46,750 bases of DNA from an uncultured Oscillospiraceae bacterium (GCA_949494735.1 CATABD010000012.1:1-46750); one strand, 5' to 3'. Shown: positions 31,044-40,187, counted from the first letter of the stretch. Made by a program: numbers and translations. Notes: generated from the letters alone by a model not told the origin.

Positions 31044-32247
31044 GCCGGAGCTGCTGTGCCCCGCCGGGGACCGGGAGAGGCTGGACATGGCCCTGGCCTA
31101 TGGGGCGGACGCGGTGTACCTGGCGGGGGACGCCTTCGGGATGCGGGCCTTTGCGGGGAATTTTGACCGGGAGGGGCTGGCGGCCGCGGTGGAAGCGGCC
31201 CACGCCCGCGGGGTGCGGGTTCACGTGACCTGCAATACCCTGGCCCGCAACCATGAGGCGGCCCGGCTGCCCGAATACCTGGAATACCTGGATTCCATCG
31301 GCGCGGACGCGGTGATCGCCGCGGGCCCCGATGTGCTGGACCTGTGTAAGCGGCACGCCCCCCATGTCCAGGTGCACATGTCCACCCAGACGGGGATCAC
31401 CAATTACGAGACGGCCCGGGTGTGGCATGAGCTGGGGGCGTCCCGGGTGATTTTGGCCCGGGAGCTGTCGCTGGACGAGGTGGCCGAGCTGAAAGCGAAA
31501 GCTCCCCGCGGGCTGGAGGTGGAGTGCTTCGTCCACGGGGCCATGTGCGTGAGCTGGTCGGGGCGGTGCCTGCTCAGCAACTATATGACCGGGCGGGACG
31601 CCTCCCGGGGGGCGTGCGCCCAGCCCTGCCGCTACCAGTACGCGCTGGTGGAGGAAAAGCGCCCCGGGGAGTACTTCCCCGTGTTCGAGGAGAACGGGGA
31701 GACCTTCATCCTGAACAGCCGGGACATGTGCATGATCGACCACATCCCGGAGCTGATCGCCGCCGGGGTAGACTCGCTGAAAATCGAGGGGCGGGCCAAG
31801 AGCGCCTACTACGCCGCCATGACTGCCGCCGCCTACCGCCACGCGGTGGACGCGGCGGCGGAAAACCGCCCGCTGGAGCCCGTCTGGCGCGCCGAGGTGG
31901 ACAAGGTGAGCCACCGGCATTACTCCACCGGCTTCTGGTTCGGCCAGCCGGGGCAGTATACCGACTCCGCCCGGTACGTCCGGGACTGGCAGGTGCTGGC
32001 CGTGGTCACCGCCTGCGACGCCCTGGGGAACGCAAGGCTGTCCCTGCGCAATAAGTTTGCCGCCGGGGACGAGATCGAAGTGGTGGGGCCCGGTGTGCCC
32101 GCCTTTGCCATGGCCGCCCCCATGATGCGGGATATGGACGGCTTTGAGCTTTGCCAGCCACGGCGCCCGCAGATGGAGTTCCGCATGAGGCTGCCAAGGC
32201 CGGTGCCGCCCTTGTCCATTGTGCGGGCCTGCCGGCCCAGCTCATAG
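31033..32247 (+). CDS. Peptidase U32 family protein (RNA hydroxylation type)
   Basis: A 404-aa U32 protein. It begins KPELLCPAGDRERLDMALAYG, carries the family signature ECFVHGAMCVSWSGRC, then SRGACAQPCRYQY with further Cys ligands, and SLKIEGRAKSAYYA. Although named peptidases, characterised bacterial relatives (TrhP, RlhA) take part in hydroxylation of tRNA U34 or 23S rRNA C2501; this is the likelier role. The start at 31033 overlaps the end of mltG, a conserved neighbourhood in clostridia. A terminator lies about 85 nt downstream. Confidence 0.9.
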   Translation: MAAKPELLCPAGDRERLDMALAYGADAVYLAGDAFGMRAFAGNFDREGLAAAVEAAHARGVRVHVTCNTLARNHEAARLPEYLEYLDSIGADAVIAAGPDVLDLCKRHAPHVQVHMSTQTGITNYETARVWHELGASRVILARELSLDEVAELKAKAPRGLEVECFVHGAMCVSWSGRCLLSNYMTGRDASRGACAQPCRYQYALVEEKRPGEYFPVFEENGETFILNSRDMCMIDHIPELIAAGVDSLKIEGRAKSAYYAAMTAAAYRHAVDAAAENRPLEPVWRAEVDKVSHRHYSTGFWFGQPGQYTDSARYVRDWQVLAVVTACDALGNARLSLRNKFAAGDEIEVVGPGVPAFAMAAPMMRDMDGFELCQPRRPQMEFRMRLPRPVPPLSIVRACRPSS

Positions 32248-32264
32248 CGCGACGGCAGGCGCAT

Positions 32265-32325
32265 AGGGGAGCTTGGGGCGCAGCGAAAGCGACCCGGCCA
32301 TGCGCCCGGCCGGAGCGTGAATACA
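32265..32325. repeat. Partial copy of a dispersed intergenic repeat
   Basis: GGGGAGCTTGG and GAAAGCGACCCGGC in this spacer recur, in the same order, at 42491-42580. See the repeats at 42469 and 46549. Confidence 0.55.
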
Positions 32326-32331
32326 AAGCAC

Positions 32332-32360
32332 CTGCCCAGGCAAGCGCCTGGGCAGTCTTT
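32332..32360 (+). terminator. Terminator after the U32 gene
   Basis: CTGCCCAGGC (32332-32341) pairs with GCCTGGGCAG (32346-32355), then TCTTT. Confidence 0.7.
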
Positions 32361-32381
32361 CAACCGATGAGGGGAGGAGAT

Positions 32382-32867
32382 ATGATGCGGGAGATGCGCA
32401 GATTCAAGCAGGCGCTGACCCGGGAGCAGTGCGACGAGATTTTGAACCGGGGGACCTCCGGCGTGCTGGCGGTAGCAGGGGAGGAGGGCTGGCCCTACGC
32501 CGTGCCGCTGAGCTATGTGTGGAGGGACGGCCGGTTATTCTTCCACTTTGCCCCGGCGGGCCACAAGCTGGACGCCATCCGCCGGGAGGAGCGGGTATCC
32601 TTCTGCGTGACCGGCCGGGATCAGGTGGTGCCGGAGGAGTACACCACCTATTACCGCTCGGTCATTGTCTTTGGCCGGGCGCGGGTGGTGGACAGCCCCG
32701 AGGAAAAGCGCCGGGCCATTGAGGCGCTGTGCGGGAAATACCGCCCCGGCTTCCCCGAGGCCATGGCGGCGGAGATCGATGGTTCCTGGGAGCGGTTTTT
32801 GATGGTGGAGCTGGTTCCTGAGAGGGTCACCGGCAAGCAGGCCAGGGAGCTGATGGGGCAGGCATAA
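32382..32867 (+). CDS. Pyridoxamine 5'-phosphate oxidase-fold flavin-binding protein (NimA-like)
   Basis: A 161-aa split-barrel protein: FKQALTREQCDEILNRGTSG, LAVAGEEGWPYAVPLSYVW, FHFAPAGHKLDAIRREERV and SVIVFGRARVV are typical of the Pyridox_ox_2/NimA-like branch. Members bind FMN or heme and reduce small molecules; some give nitroimidazole resistance, which cannot be assumed here. The start at 32382 (or the second Met at 32385) follows GGGGAGGAGAT; the upstream open frame runs back through the U32 gene in another frame and is not real. Confidence 0.82.
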   Translation: MMREMRRFKQALTREQCDEILNRGTSGVLAVAGEEGWPYAVPLSYVWRDGRLFFHFAPAGHKLDAIRREERVSFCVTGRDQVVPEEYTTYYRSVIVFGRARVVDSPEEKRRAIEALCGKYRPGFPEAMAAEIDGSWERFLMVELVPERVTGKQARELMGQA

Positions 32868-32937
32868 CGGGCGGGGTTATGAACCGCGCCGTTTTTGCGT
32901 ATATTGACCAGATACCAAACGAACGGGAGGTTCTTTC

Positions 32938-34098
32938 ATGCTGGACGCCATCCTTGGCCGCCTTATCCCCAATTATGGCAGGCCGGACGACCCGGAGGCC
33001 CGGAAAAGCTGCGGGCTGCTGGCCGGGGGGATAGGGCTGGGGCTCAACCTGCTGCTGTTCGCCGTAAAGCTATGCGCGGGGCTGCTCACCGGGGCTATTT
33101 CGGTGACCGCCGACGCCTTTAACAACCTGTCCGACGCCGCAGGGTCTGCGGTGACGCTGGCGGGGTTCAAGCTGGCGGCCCAGCGGGCGGACGAGCGCCA
33201 CCCCTTTGGCCATGGACGAATTGAGTACCTGGCGGGCTTGGCGGTGTCGCTGCTCATCCTGCTGGTGGGGGTGGAGCTGGGCCGGGAGTCGGTGGCCAAA
33301 ATCCTGCGTTCGGAGCCCGCCGTATTCAGTGCCCTGGCGGTGGCGCTGCTGGCGCTGTCCATCGGGGTGAAGGTGTGGATGGGCTGGTTCTATGCCGCCA
33401 TGGGGCGGCGGGCCCAATCCCCCACCCTGGCCGCCGCCGCGGCGGACGCCCGGTCGGACGTGTTGGCCACCTCGGCGGTGCTGGCGGGGCTGGCCGCCTC
33501 CCACTTCTTCCACGTGCAGCTGGATGGCTGGCTGGGGCTGCTGGTGGCGGTGCTGATTCTGCGCACCGGCTGGGAGGCCGCCCGGGACACCCTGGACCCC
33601 CTGCTGGGCACTCCCCCCGACCCGGCTATGGTGGCGGACATCGAAAAGCTGGTGCTGGGCCACCCTCAGATTCTGGGCCTCCACGACCTGGTGGTTCACG
33701 ACTACGGCCCAGGGCGGCGGATGATGTCCGTCCACGCCGAGGTGCCAGCCGACGGCTCTTTGGTGGAGCTCCACAACGTCATCGACCGGGCGGAGCGGGA
33801 GCTGAAGGAACGCTTTGGGCTGGAGGCGGTGATCCATCTGGATCCGGTGGAGATGGGCGACCCGGGCGCGGACCGGCTGCGGGCGCTGGCGGAGGGGCTG
33901 GCCCGGGAGATCGACCCCGCCGCCACCATCCACGACTTCCGCCGGGGCGGGGAGGGGGAGGTGTCCTTCGACGTGGTGGTGCCCTACGACGTGGCCCTGT
34001 CCGACCGGCAGGTACGGGAGGCGCTGGCGGAAAAACTGGCGCGGCGGGAGCCGGACTGCCGCCCGTCTATTGGGGTGGACCGGTCCCATGTGTTGTAA
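32938..34098 (+). CDS. Cation diffusion facilitator, probably Mn2+-type
   Basis: A 386-aa CDF exporter with six hydrophobic segments and a C-terminal cytoplasmic metal-sensing domain (about 220-300) plus an extra 80-residue tail domain. In the transport site, TM2 has Asn62-x3-Asp66 (FNNLSDA) and TM5 has Asp170-x3-Asp174 (DARSD). Zn exporters usually show His in TM5; the N/D with D/D pattern matches the group described for manganese exporters. HPFGHGRIEY is the family loop. AACGGGAGG precedes the ATG. The tail ends HVL just before the regulator's promoter. Confidence 0.88.
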   Translation: MLDAILGRLIPNYGRPDDPEARKSCGLLAGGIGLGLNLLLFAVKLCAGLLTGAISVTADAFNNLSDAAGSAVTLAGFKLAAQRADERHPFGHGRIEYLAGLAVSLLILLVGVELGRESVAKILRSEPAVFSALAVALLALSIGVKVWMGWFYAAMGRRAQSPTLAAAAADARSDVLATSAVLAGLAASHFFHVQLDGWLGLLVAVLILRTGWEAARDTLDPLLGTPPDPAMVADIEKLVLGHPQILGLHDLVVHDYGPGRRMMSVHAEVPADGSLVELHNVIDRAERELKERFGLEAVIHLDPVEMGDPGADRLRALAEGLAREIDPAATIHDFRRGGEGEVSFDVVVPYDVALSDRQVREALAEKLARREPDCRPSIGVDRSHVL

Positions 34099-34122
34099 TT
34101 TTCCGTTGTTCACAAATTTCTC

Positions 34123-34151
34123 TGGAAATTTTGCAGCGTTCGACGTATAAT
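34123..34151 (+). promoter_or_regulatory. Promoter of the two-component operon
   Basis: TGGAAA (34123-34128), 17-bp spacer, TATAAT (34146-34151). AAATTTC (34114-34120) and GAAATTT (34125-34131) form an inverted repeat over the -35, a possible site for the response regulator itself. Confidence 0.6.
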
Positions 34152-34231
34152 GGCAGGAGAATCATCTCATGGCGCTGCGCATTGCCTGCTCGCGGCGGCT
34201 CAGCGCAATTGAAAGGAAAGGGTGTATCCTA

Positions 34232-34918
34232 ATGCCCCGCAGTATTCTCATCGTTGAGGACGACAAGAATATCGCCGACCTGATTCGGCTGTACCTGGAG
34301 AAGGAGGGCATGACCTGCCATGTGGCCGGGGACGGCCTGGAGGGTCTGGAAAAATTCCACGCCGTCCAGCCCGACCTGGTGATGCTGGACATCATGCTCC
34401 CCTCCATGGATGGCTGGTCCGTGTGCCGGAAGATCCGGGAGACCTCCAAGGTTCCCATCATCATGCTCACCGCCAAGGGGGAGCTGGAGGACAAGGTGTC
34501 CGGCCTGGAAATGGGGGCGGACGACTATATCACCAAGCCCTTCGAGACCAAGGAGGTGCTGGCCCGGGTTCACGCAGTGCTGCGCCGCTTCGGCGAGGAG
34601 GAACAGCCGGAAAAGCGGCTCAGCTTCGACAAGCTGGTGGTTAACCTGGACTCCTATGAGCTGGTGGTGGACGGCAGGCGGGTGGACACCCCACCCAAGG
34701 AGCTGGAGCTGCTTTACCATCTGGCAGCCGCGCCAAACCGGGTGTTCACCCGCAACCAGTTGCTGGATGAGGTGTGGGGCTTCGACTACTTTGGCGACAG
34801 CCGGACGGTGGACGTGCACATCAAACGCCTGCGGGAGAAGCTGGAGGGGGTTTCCGACCAGTGGAGCCTGAAAACCGTGTGGGGCGTGGGCTATAAATTT
34901 GAGGTGACCGCCGCTTGA
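34232..34918 (+). CDS. OmpR/PhoB-family response regulator
   Basis: A 228-aa regulator: receiver domain with acidic pocket EDD (9-11), phospho-acceptor Asp53 (VMLDIMLP) and the conserved Lys in ITKPFE; a C-terminal winged helix follows (ELELLYHLAAAPNRVFTRNQLL, SRTVDVHIKRLREKL, VWGVGYKF). The start at 34232 follows GAAAGGAAAGG. It overlaps the histidine kinase gene by 4 nt and is followed by HtrA-like protease and birA genes on the same strand, so the system may serve envelope stress. Confidence 0.93.
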   Translation: MPRSILIVEDDKNIADLIRLYLEKEGMTCHVAGDGLEGLEKFHAVQPDLVMLDIMLPSMDGWSVCRKIRETSKVPIIMLTAKGELEDKVSGLEMGADDYITKPFETKEVLARVHAVLRRFGEEEQPEKRLSFDKLVVNLDSYELVVDGRRVDTPPKELELLYHLAAAPNRVFTRNQLLDEVWGFDYFGDSRTVDVHIKRLREKLEGVSDQWSLKTVWGVGYKFEVTAA

Positions 34919-36348
34919 AAACCATGTACGGCCGCCAGTTTGCCACCATGGTGGGCATGGTGCTGCTGTCCTTCCTTATGTTGGGCGCGTCCTTTGCCAC
35001 GCTGAGCTACCAGTACACCATCCGGGAAAAAAAGGACACCCTGGAGCGCAACGCCAGGTATATTGCCCAGTTCACCTCCAAATCCCTCCAGTCGCCCATG
35101 GGGGGGGGCGGCCTCGTGTGGCAGACCTCCAGCTTCCAGGACTACCTGAGCTCAGTGGCGCTGGTGTCCGATTCCCACGTGATGGTGGCTACCCCGGAGG
35201 GGATCATCGTCTATGCCACCAGCGGCGGAGCCGACCTGTCCGGCTTCCAAAACGCCGCCCTGTCCCAGGAGACGGTGGACAGCATCGTGGATGGGACGTG
35301 CGTGGGCATGACCTATCTGGACGGGCTGTACCGCGAGCCCCGCTACCTGGTGGGGCTGCCCATCACCAATGGGGAGAGCTTCCTCCAGGGGCTGGTGCTG
35401 GTGTCCTCCTCCGCGTCCAATATCAGCGGGGTGTGGCAGGATCTGTTCGGCATCCTGCTGGTCACCACCCTGGCCGTCATCCTCATCGCCGCCATCATCA
35501 GTTCGGTGACCAGTATGCGCCAGTCCCAGCCAATCAAGGAGATTGCCGCCGCGGCCCGGCAGTTCGGCCTGGGCCGGCTGGACGTGCGGGTGGACGTGGG
35601 TTCCCGCCGGGACGAGGTGGGGGAGCTGGCTGAGGCGTTCAACGCCATGGCCGACTCGCTGTCCAAGAGCGAGCAGCGCCGCAGCGAGTTCATCGCCAAT
35701 GTGTCCCACGAGCTGAAAACCCCCATGACCTCCATCGCCGGCTTTGCCGACGGCATTTTGGACGGCACCATCCCCCCCGACCAGGAGCGGCACTACCTGG
35801 AGATCATCTCCTCCGAGACCCGGCGGCTGTCCCGGCTGGTGCGATCCATGCTGGACCTGTCCCGGCTCCAGTCCGACGAGCGGGCCGCCCAGCAGCAGTT
35901 TGACCTGTGTGAGACCCTGGTGCGGGCGCTGGTCACCCTGGAGAGCAAGGTGAACGCCAAGCACCTGGAGGTGGACGCCCAGCTTCCCCAGGACGAGCCG
36001 GTCCCCGTGTGGGGGGACCAGGACGCCATCACCCAGGTGTGCTATAACCTGCTGGACAACGCCATCAAGTTCTCCCAGGAGGGGGGCGTACTGGGCCTGG
36101 GGGTCACCGTGAAGGGGGCCAAGGCCACCGTTACCATCAGCAACCAGGGGGAGACCATCCCTCCTGAGGAACAGCAGCTGGTCTTTGACCGCTTCCACAA
36201 AACAGACCACTCCCGCTCCGCCGACCGGGACGGGGTGGGTCTGGGACTGTATATCGTCAAAACCATCCTCAACAGCCATAAGGAGACCATCTCCTGTGTC
36301 AGTCAGGACGGGGTGACCAAGTTTATTTTTACCATGACAAGAGCGTAG
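34915..36348 (+). CDS. Sensor histidine kinase with HAMP domain
   Basis: A 477-aa kinase: TM1 (about 10-32), an extracytoplasmic sensing domain (35-175), TM2 (177-199), HAMP (196-250; DEVGELAEAFNAMADSL), dimerisation domain with the phospho-accepting His265 in ANVSHELKTPMTS, and an ATPase domain with N-box NLLDNAIKFS and G-box DGVGLGLYIVK. The start is a TTG overlapping the regulator's stop or the ATG at 34924. The sensed signal is unknown; the neighbouring HtrA-like protease hints at envelope stress. Confidence 0.93.
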   Translation: MKTMYGRQFATMVGMVLLSFLMLGASFATLSYQYTIREKKDTLERNARYIAQFTSKSLQSPMGGGGLVWQTSSFQDYLSSVALVSDSHVMVATPEGIIVYATSGGADLSGFQNAALSQETVDSIVDGTCVGMTYLDGLYREPRYLVGLPITNGESFLQGLVLVSSSASNISGVWQDLFGILLVTTLAVILIAAIISSVTSMRQSQPIKEIAAAARQFGLGRLDVRVDVGSRRDEVGELAEAFNAMADSLSKSEQRRSEFIANVSHELKTPMTSIAGFADGILDGTIPPDQERHYLEIISSETRRLSRLVRSMLDLSRLQSDERAAQQQFDLCETLVRALVTLESKVNAKHLEVDAQLPQDEPVPVWGDQDAITQVCYNLLDNAIKFSQEGGVLGLGVTVKGAKATVTISNQGETIPPEEQQLVFDRFHKTDHSRSADRDGVGLGLYIVKTILNSHKETISCVSQDGVTKFIFTMTRA

Positions 36349-36442
36349 GACCTGGCAGAGCCCGCCCGTGGACGAGAAATATGAATGCCAGCCGTTGAAA
36401 CGGGCATGACCCGCTTTGATGGAGCCGGAAGGAGGAGCTCCC

Positions 36443-37726
36443 ATGGACAATTACCTCAACTACCGCTGGCCCAAAGGGCCGGGCGTCCAGCCGCCCCCGG
36501 TGCCCAGCGCCCGGCCGCTCCTGCCCAGGCCAAAAAAGCGGGGCGTGCGGCGCTGGTTAGCGCCGGTTGTGGCCATTGCGCTATGCCTGGCGCTGCTGGG
36601 CGGGGTCAGCTTTTGGGCGGTGAACGGCATTGCCAATCTTATCGCCCAGGCCGAGCCCAGCGTACCCGAGGATCCCCGCCCCCAGATCAGCTGGGAGGTG
36701 TCCCGGGATTCGGATTGGTCCCCTGACGACCTGCCTTGGGGGGAGCCGGATCCATCGGTGGCGCTGTCCGCCCAGCCCCCAGGATCCGCCGTCACCGGGC
36801 CGGAGGTGTATGAGGCCGTTCTGCCCAGCATGGTGTGTGTGGAGGCAAGCCATTCGGGCAGGTTCAATGGCGGGCTTGTCAGCGTGGGCACCGGGGTGGT
36901 GGTGTCCGCCGAGGGCTATGTACTCACCAACTACCACATCATTGACGAGACGGTGAGCGTCCGGGTGCTGCTGGTGGAGGGCGATTACCGCTATTTCAAG
37001 GCCAAGGTGATCGGCTTTGACCAGGAGTTTGACTTGGCCGTGCTGAAATTTGACCCGGAGGGCTTGGAGCTGACCCCCGCCCGGCTGGGGGACTCCGATG
37101 CGCTCTCGGTGGGGGAGCGGGTATACGCCGTGGGCAACCCCATGGGCTACCTGCTGGGCTCCATGTCCACGGGCATTGTGTCCGCCCTGGGGAGGGACGA
37201 GCAGGAGTCGGGCAGCCCCTTGGGCATGATCCAGACCGATACGCCGCTCAACCCCGGCAATTCCGGCGGGGCGCTGCTCAACGAGGCGGGCCAGGTGGTG
37301 GGCATCACCAGCGCCAAGATCACCGGCCTGTCCCGGGAGGACGGGGAGGCGGTGGAGGACGCCGCCGTCATTGAAAACCTGGGCCTTGCCATCCCCATTA
37401 CCGACGCCATCCCCTTCATTAACCACATCCTGGCCACCGGGGAGAGCTGGCGGCCCGCCATGGGCATACAGTGCAGCGCCGTCCAGGTGGATGGCCGCAA
37501 GGGCATCCAGGTGGCCGAGGTCACCGGCGCCGCCCCCAGGGAGGCGGGGCTGAAAAAGGGGGATCTGATCGTGTCCGCCAACGGCGTGCCGGTGGCCACG
37601 CTGGTGGAGTTGCGCCGGGTGCTCTACCGCACCGGGGCGGGGGAGGAGCTGACCTGCGCCGTTTTCCGGGGCGGGGAGGAGATGGAGATCTCCTTTGCCC
37701 TGATGGACAGCCTGAAAGGGGATTGA
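36443..37726 (+). CDS. HtrA/DegP-like membrane-anchored serine protease with PDZ domain
   Basis: A 427-aa protein: a Pro-rich cytoplasmic N-terminus, one transmembrane helix (about 39-60), a linker, a trypsin-like domain with His165 (LTNYHIID), Asp197 (EFDLAVLKF) and Ser274 (NPGNSGGALL), then a PDZ domain (about 345-425; GAAPREAGLKKGDLIVSANG). It degrades or senses misfolded proteins outside the membrane. Start at 36443 after GGAGGAG. It follows the two-component genes by about 95 nt and precedes birA by 7 nt. Confidence 0.93.
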   Translation: MDNYLNYRWPKGPGVQPPPVPSARPLLPRPKKRGVRRWLAPVVAIALCLALLGGVSFWAVNGIANLIAQAEPSVPEDPRPQISWEVSRDSDWSPDDLPWGEPDPSVALSAQPPGSAVTGPEVYEAVLPSMVCVEASHSGRFNGGLVSVGTGVVVSAEGYVLTNYHIIDETVSVRVLLVEGDYRYFKAKVIGFDQEFDLAVLKFDPEGLELTPARLGDSDALSVGERVYAVGNPMGYLLGSMSTGIVSALGRDEQESGSPLGMIQTDTPLNPGNSGGALLNEAGQVVGITSAKITGLSREDGEAVEDAAVIENLGLAIPITDAIPFINHILATGESWRPAMGIQCSAVQVDGRKGIQVAEVTGAAPREAGLKKGDLIVSANGVPVATLVELRRVLYRTGAGEELTCAVFRGGEEMEISFALMDSLKGD

Positions 37727-37733
37727 GGCGGCT

Positions 37734-38708
37734 GTGGAGCGCGATCAAGTGGCCGCCCTGCTGGCGGGGGCCGGAGGGTATCTCTCGGGCGAAGAGATGA
37801 GCCGCACCCTGGGGGTGACCCGGGCGGCGGTTTGGAAGGAAATCGAGGCCCTGCGGGGGGCGGGCTGGCCCATTGAGTCTTCCACCCGGAAGGGTTACAG
37901 GCTGGCGGGGCCGCCCCCCGCCCTGTCCGCGCCCTACATCAGCGCGCGGCTGGGCCCCGGCAATCTATTTGCCGGAAAGATTACGGTGGAACCCCTGGTG
38001 GACTCCACCAACACCCGGCTGAAGGCGCGCGCCCACTCCGCCCCCACGGGGAGCGTCCTGCTGGCCGAGGAGCAGAGCGGGGGCCGGGGCACCCACGGGC
38101 GCTCCTTCCAGTCCCCCCGCGGGGACGGGCTGTACCTGTCGGCGCTCATCCGGCCCCGGGTGGGGCTTGCCGACCTGCTCACCCTGACGGGATGGGTGGC
38201 GGTGGCCGCCCGGGAGGGAGTGGAAAAGGCCAGCGGGGCCCCGGTGGACATCAAGTGGCTCAACGACCTGTATTTGAACGGGAAAAAGCTGTGCGGCATC
38301 CTCACCGAGTTCGCCCTGCTGGCGGAGAGCGGCGAGCCGGACTACGTGGTCACCGGCATGGGGGTGAACATGAACCAGAGCGCCGAAACCTTCCGCGCCC
38401 AGGGGTTGGAGGGCGTGGCTGCCTCCCTGGCGGGGGAGGGCTGGCCGGTGGAGCAAAACCATCTGGCGGTGTGCCTGCTGGAGGCGCTGGATAAGCTGGT
38501 GCGGGATTTCCCGGAAAAGCGGACGGATTATCTGGAGCGTTACCGCGCCCACTGTATTACCCTGGGGCGGAGGGTGAGCTTTGACGGGGAGGGAAGCCTC
38601 CAGGCCGGCACGGTCACTGGGGTGGACGGAAATTTCGCCCTTGTGGTGGACGGGGACGACGGAAAACGGCATGTGGTGTCCTCTGGGACGGTGAAAATGA
38701 TAGGATAA
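37734..38708 (+). CDS. birA: Biotin--[acetyl-CoA carboxylase] ligase / biotin operon repressor
   Basis: A 324-aa bifunctional BirA. An N-terminal winged HTH (residues 1-58; GEEMSRTLGVTRAAVWKEIE, STRKGYRL) is followed by the ligase domain with GGRGTHGRSF (usual motif GRGRxGR; here Thr-His replace Arg-x), KWLNDLYLNGKKLCGIL, and a C-terminal SH3-like domain. It makes biotinyl-AMP, attaches biotin to carboxylases and represses biotin genes. GTG start at 37734. No biotin synthesis genes are in the window. Confidence 0.93.
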   Translation: MERDQVAALLAGAGGYLSGEEMSRTLGVTRAAVWKEIEALRGAGWPIESSTRKGYRLAGPPPALSAPYISARLGPGNLFAGKITVEPLVDSTNTRLKARAHSAPTGSVLLAEEQSGGRGTHGRSFQSPRGDGLYLSALIRPRVGLADLLTLTGWVAVAAREGVEKASGAPVDIKWLNDLYLNGKKLCGILTEFALLAESGEPDYVVTGMGVNMNQSAETFRAQGLEGVAASLAGEGWPVEQNHLAVCLLEALDKLVRDFPEKRTDYLERYRAHCITLGRRVSFDGEGSLQAGTVTGVDGNFALVVDGDDGKRHVVSSGTVKMIG

Positions 38709-38780
38709 GAGCCGAAAAGCCTCGCAGGGTTTGCGCCCGCAGCCCATTCCGCCGGAAAAGGCAACGCTTTTTTCGATGGG

Positions 38781-38812
38781 GAGAGCCCCGCGCGCCGCGC
38801 GGGGCTCTCTTT
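38781..38812 (+). terminator. Terminator after birA
   Basis: GAGAGCCCCGCG (38781-38792) pairs with CGCGGGGCTCTC (38798-38809), then TTT. It separates birA from the convergent anti-sigma gene. Confidence 0.75.
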
Positions 38813-38817
38813 CGCGT

Positions 38818-39663
38818 TTATTCAAAGCTGTCCAGAATCTGGTGGAGCAGGGTTTCAAGCCCGGCCTCGTCCAGCGGGCTCTGAATATGGCCGTACAGAT
38901 CCACCTCATATAAAACGCCGTCCTTCATAAAGGAACCGATCAGATCGTGGGCCGCGCCCTCCTCGTAATCCACGCTCTGCATGACCACCTCCGCCACGCA
39001 CCCGTTGGCCATGGGGTAGCTGTCCAAAATCTCGGCCTGGAAGTTGTCCCAATCCAACGGCCAGCCGCGCCCGGAAAGGATGTCTCCGGAATAGTCCGGC
39101 GTGTAGATATACGCATCCGTGGTATACGTCAACCCGTTGCTGAGCTTGGCGGCGTTGTATATGTTTACGTATGTGATTTTGCCGTCCCCGTACATCTCAT
39201 ACTTTGCCGAGACGCGGTATTCGTTGGTAAAAATGACGCCGTCCATGCTGTGCCAGACGAGGGGGATGCTGTCCCCCAGATAGGCCTTGGCCTGCTCCCA
39301 GGTGTCGAACTTCTGGTTGAACAAAATGCTGGGGTGGTCCCAGGCCGCGAAGTCGTCCTGAAACTCCTGGGTGAACTCCTCCAGGGCATGGGCGATGGGC
39401 CGGCCGTAAATGTGGTAGCCTGTGAAAGCATCGCCCCAATGCTCCTCCTCATAGGGCCGGACTGCCAGCCGGTAGACGGCGGTGGCGGCGAAGGCCGTCC
39501 CCACCAGCGCCAGGCACAGGCAGGCCGCGAGGAGCGCCGCGCGCAGGGGCCGGGTACGGGGCCGGGGCGTTCCGGCCTCCTCCACCGCCCGCGCCGTCCG
39601 CTCCCGAAGAGTGGGGGCGGGGGTGAAGTTCTCCATGGCCTGCCGGTAAATCTTTTCGTTCAT
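38818..39663 (-). CDS. Membrane-anchored probable anti-sigma factor
   Basis: A 281-aa protein with a short cytoplasmic N-terminus (about 1-40, MNEKIYRQAMENFTPAPTLR and basic RPRTRPLR), one membrane helix (AALLAACLCLALVGTAFA) and a roughly 210-residue outer domain rich in aromatic residues and strands. This single-pass layout, in an ATGA overlap directly after an ECF sigma gene, is that of sigma/anti-sigma pairs. The cytoplasmic part is short and no ZAS zinc motif is seen, so it belongs to a divergent class. Its outer domain is not recognised. Confidence 0.7.
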   Translation of the reverse strand: MNEKIYRQAMENFTPAPTLRERTARAVEEAGTPRPRTRPLRAALLAACLCLALVGTAFAATAVYRLAVRPYEEEHWGDAFTGYHIYGRPIAHALEEFTQEFQDDFAAWDHPSILFNQKFDTWEQAKAYLGDSIPLVWHSMDGVIFTNEYRVSAKYEMYGDGKITYVNIYNAAKLSNGLTYTTDAYIYTPDYSGDILSGRGWPLDWDNFQAEILDSYPMANGCVAEVVMQSVDYEEGAAHDLIGSFMKDGVLYEVDLYGHIQSPLDEAGLETLLHQILDSFE

Positions 39664-40187
39664 GGTTGACCCTCCATTTCTTTGCGCAGCAGCTCCCGGC
39701 CCCGCTTGAGCCGCATTTTCACCGCTGACTGTCCCAGCTTCAGGATCTCGCCGGTCTCCGCCACCGAATAGCCCTCGCAGTAGTGCAGGTGGATGGGGCC
39801 CTTATACTGCTCGGGCAGGGCCACGATGGCCTCCGCCAGCCCCAGGCTTTCCGGGTTTCGGACAGGGAGGCCGGGCTCCAGCTCCACCGCCCGCCTGCGC
39901 CAGAAGCCCCGGAGCTGATCCCGGCACAGGTTTACCGCCACCCGCAGCAGCCACCGCTTCTCGTGCTCCCCGTCCGCAAAGGCGGGGGCGCGGCGGAGCA
40001 GGCGCAGGAAGGCCTCCTGGGTCACGTCCTCCGCGTCCGCCCGGCAGCCCAGGTATACCATGGCCAGCCGGTATACCATGGGGCCGTAGGCGTCATAGGC
40101 CGCCTCGAACCCCAGGGCGGCTTTGGGCGCGCCGTCCATAGGCAGTCCCCCCTCCTTGATGGGGGGCGCCAGTGCTGTGTCCGCCAT
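39660..40187 (-). CDS. ECF-type RNA polymerase sigma factor
   Basis: A 175-aa sigma factor: region 2 around residues 25-90 (YDAYGPMVYRLAMVYLGCRA, DAEDVTQEAFLRLLR, EKRWLLRVAVNLCRDQ) and region 4 around 115-170 (IVALPEQYKGPIHLHYCEGY, SVAETGEILKLGQSAVKMRL). Start at 40187 because AAAGGAG lies 8 nt upstream; a GTG at 40205 overlaps that site. A TATAAT box on the minus strand (40213-40208) lies only about 20 nt before the start. Co-translated with the anti-sigma gene. Confidence 0.92.
   Translation of the reverse strand: MADTALAPPIKEGGLPMDGAPKAALGFEAAYDAYGPMVYRLAMVYLGCRADAEDVTQEAFLRLLRRAPAFADGEHEKRWLLRVAVNLCRDQLRGFWRRRAVELEPGLPVRNPESLGLAEAIVALPEQYKGPIHLHYCEGYSVAETGEILKLGQSAVKMRLKRGRELLRKEMEGQP

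Noticed and set aside
34180-34210. Fourth copy of the dispersed repeat (GCTCGCGGCGGCTCAGCGC resembles the block at 46682)
   Set aside because: Only about 19 bases are similar and no other block of the family is near; could be chance in GC-rich DNA.
35152-36450. 432-codon minus-strand frame opposite the histidine kinase
   Set aside because: Shadow frame; the kinase on the + strand has H-, N- and G-boxes.
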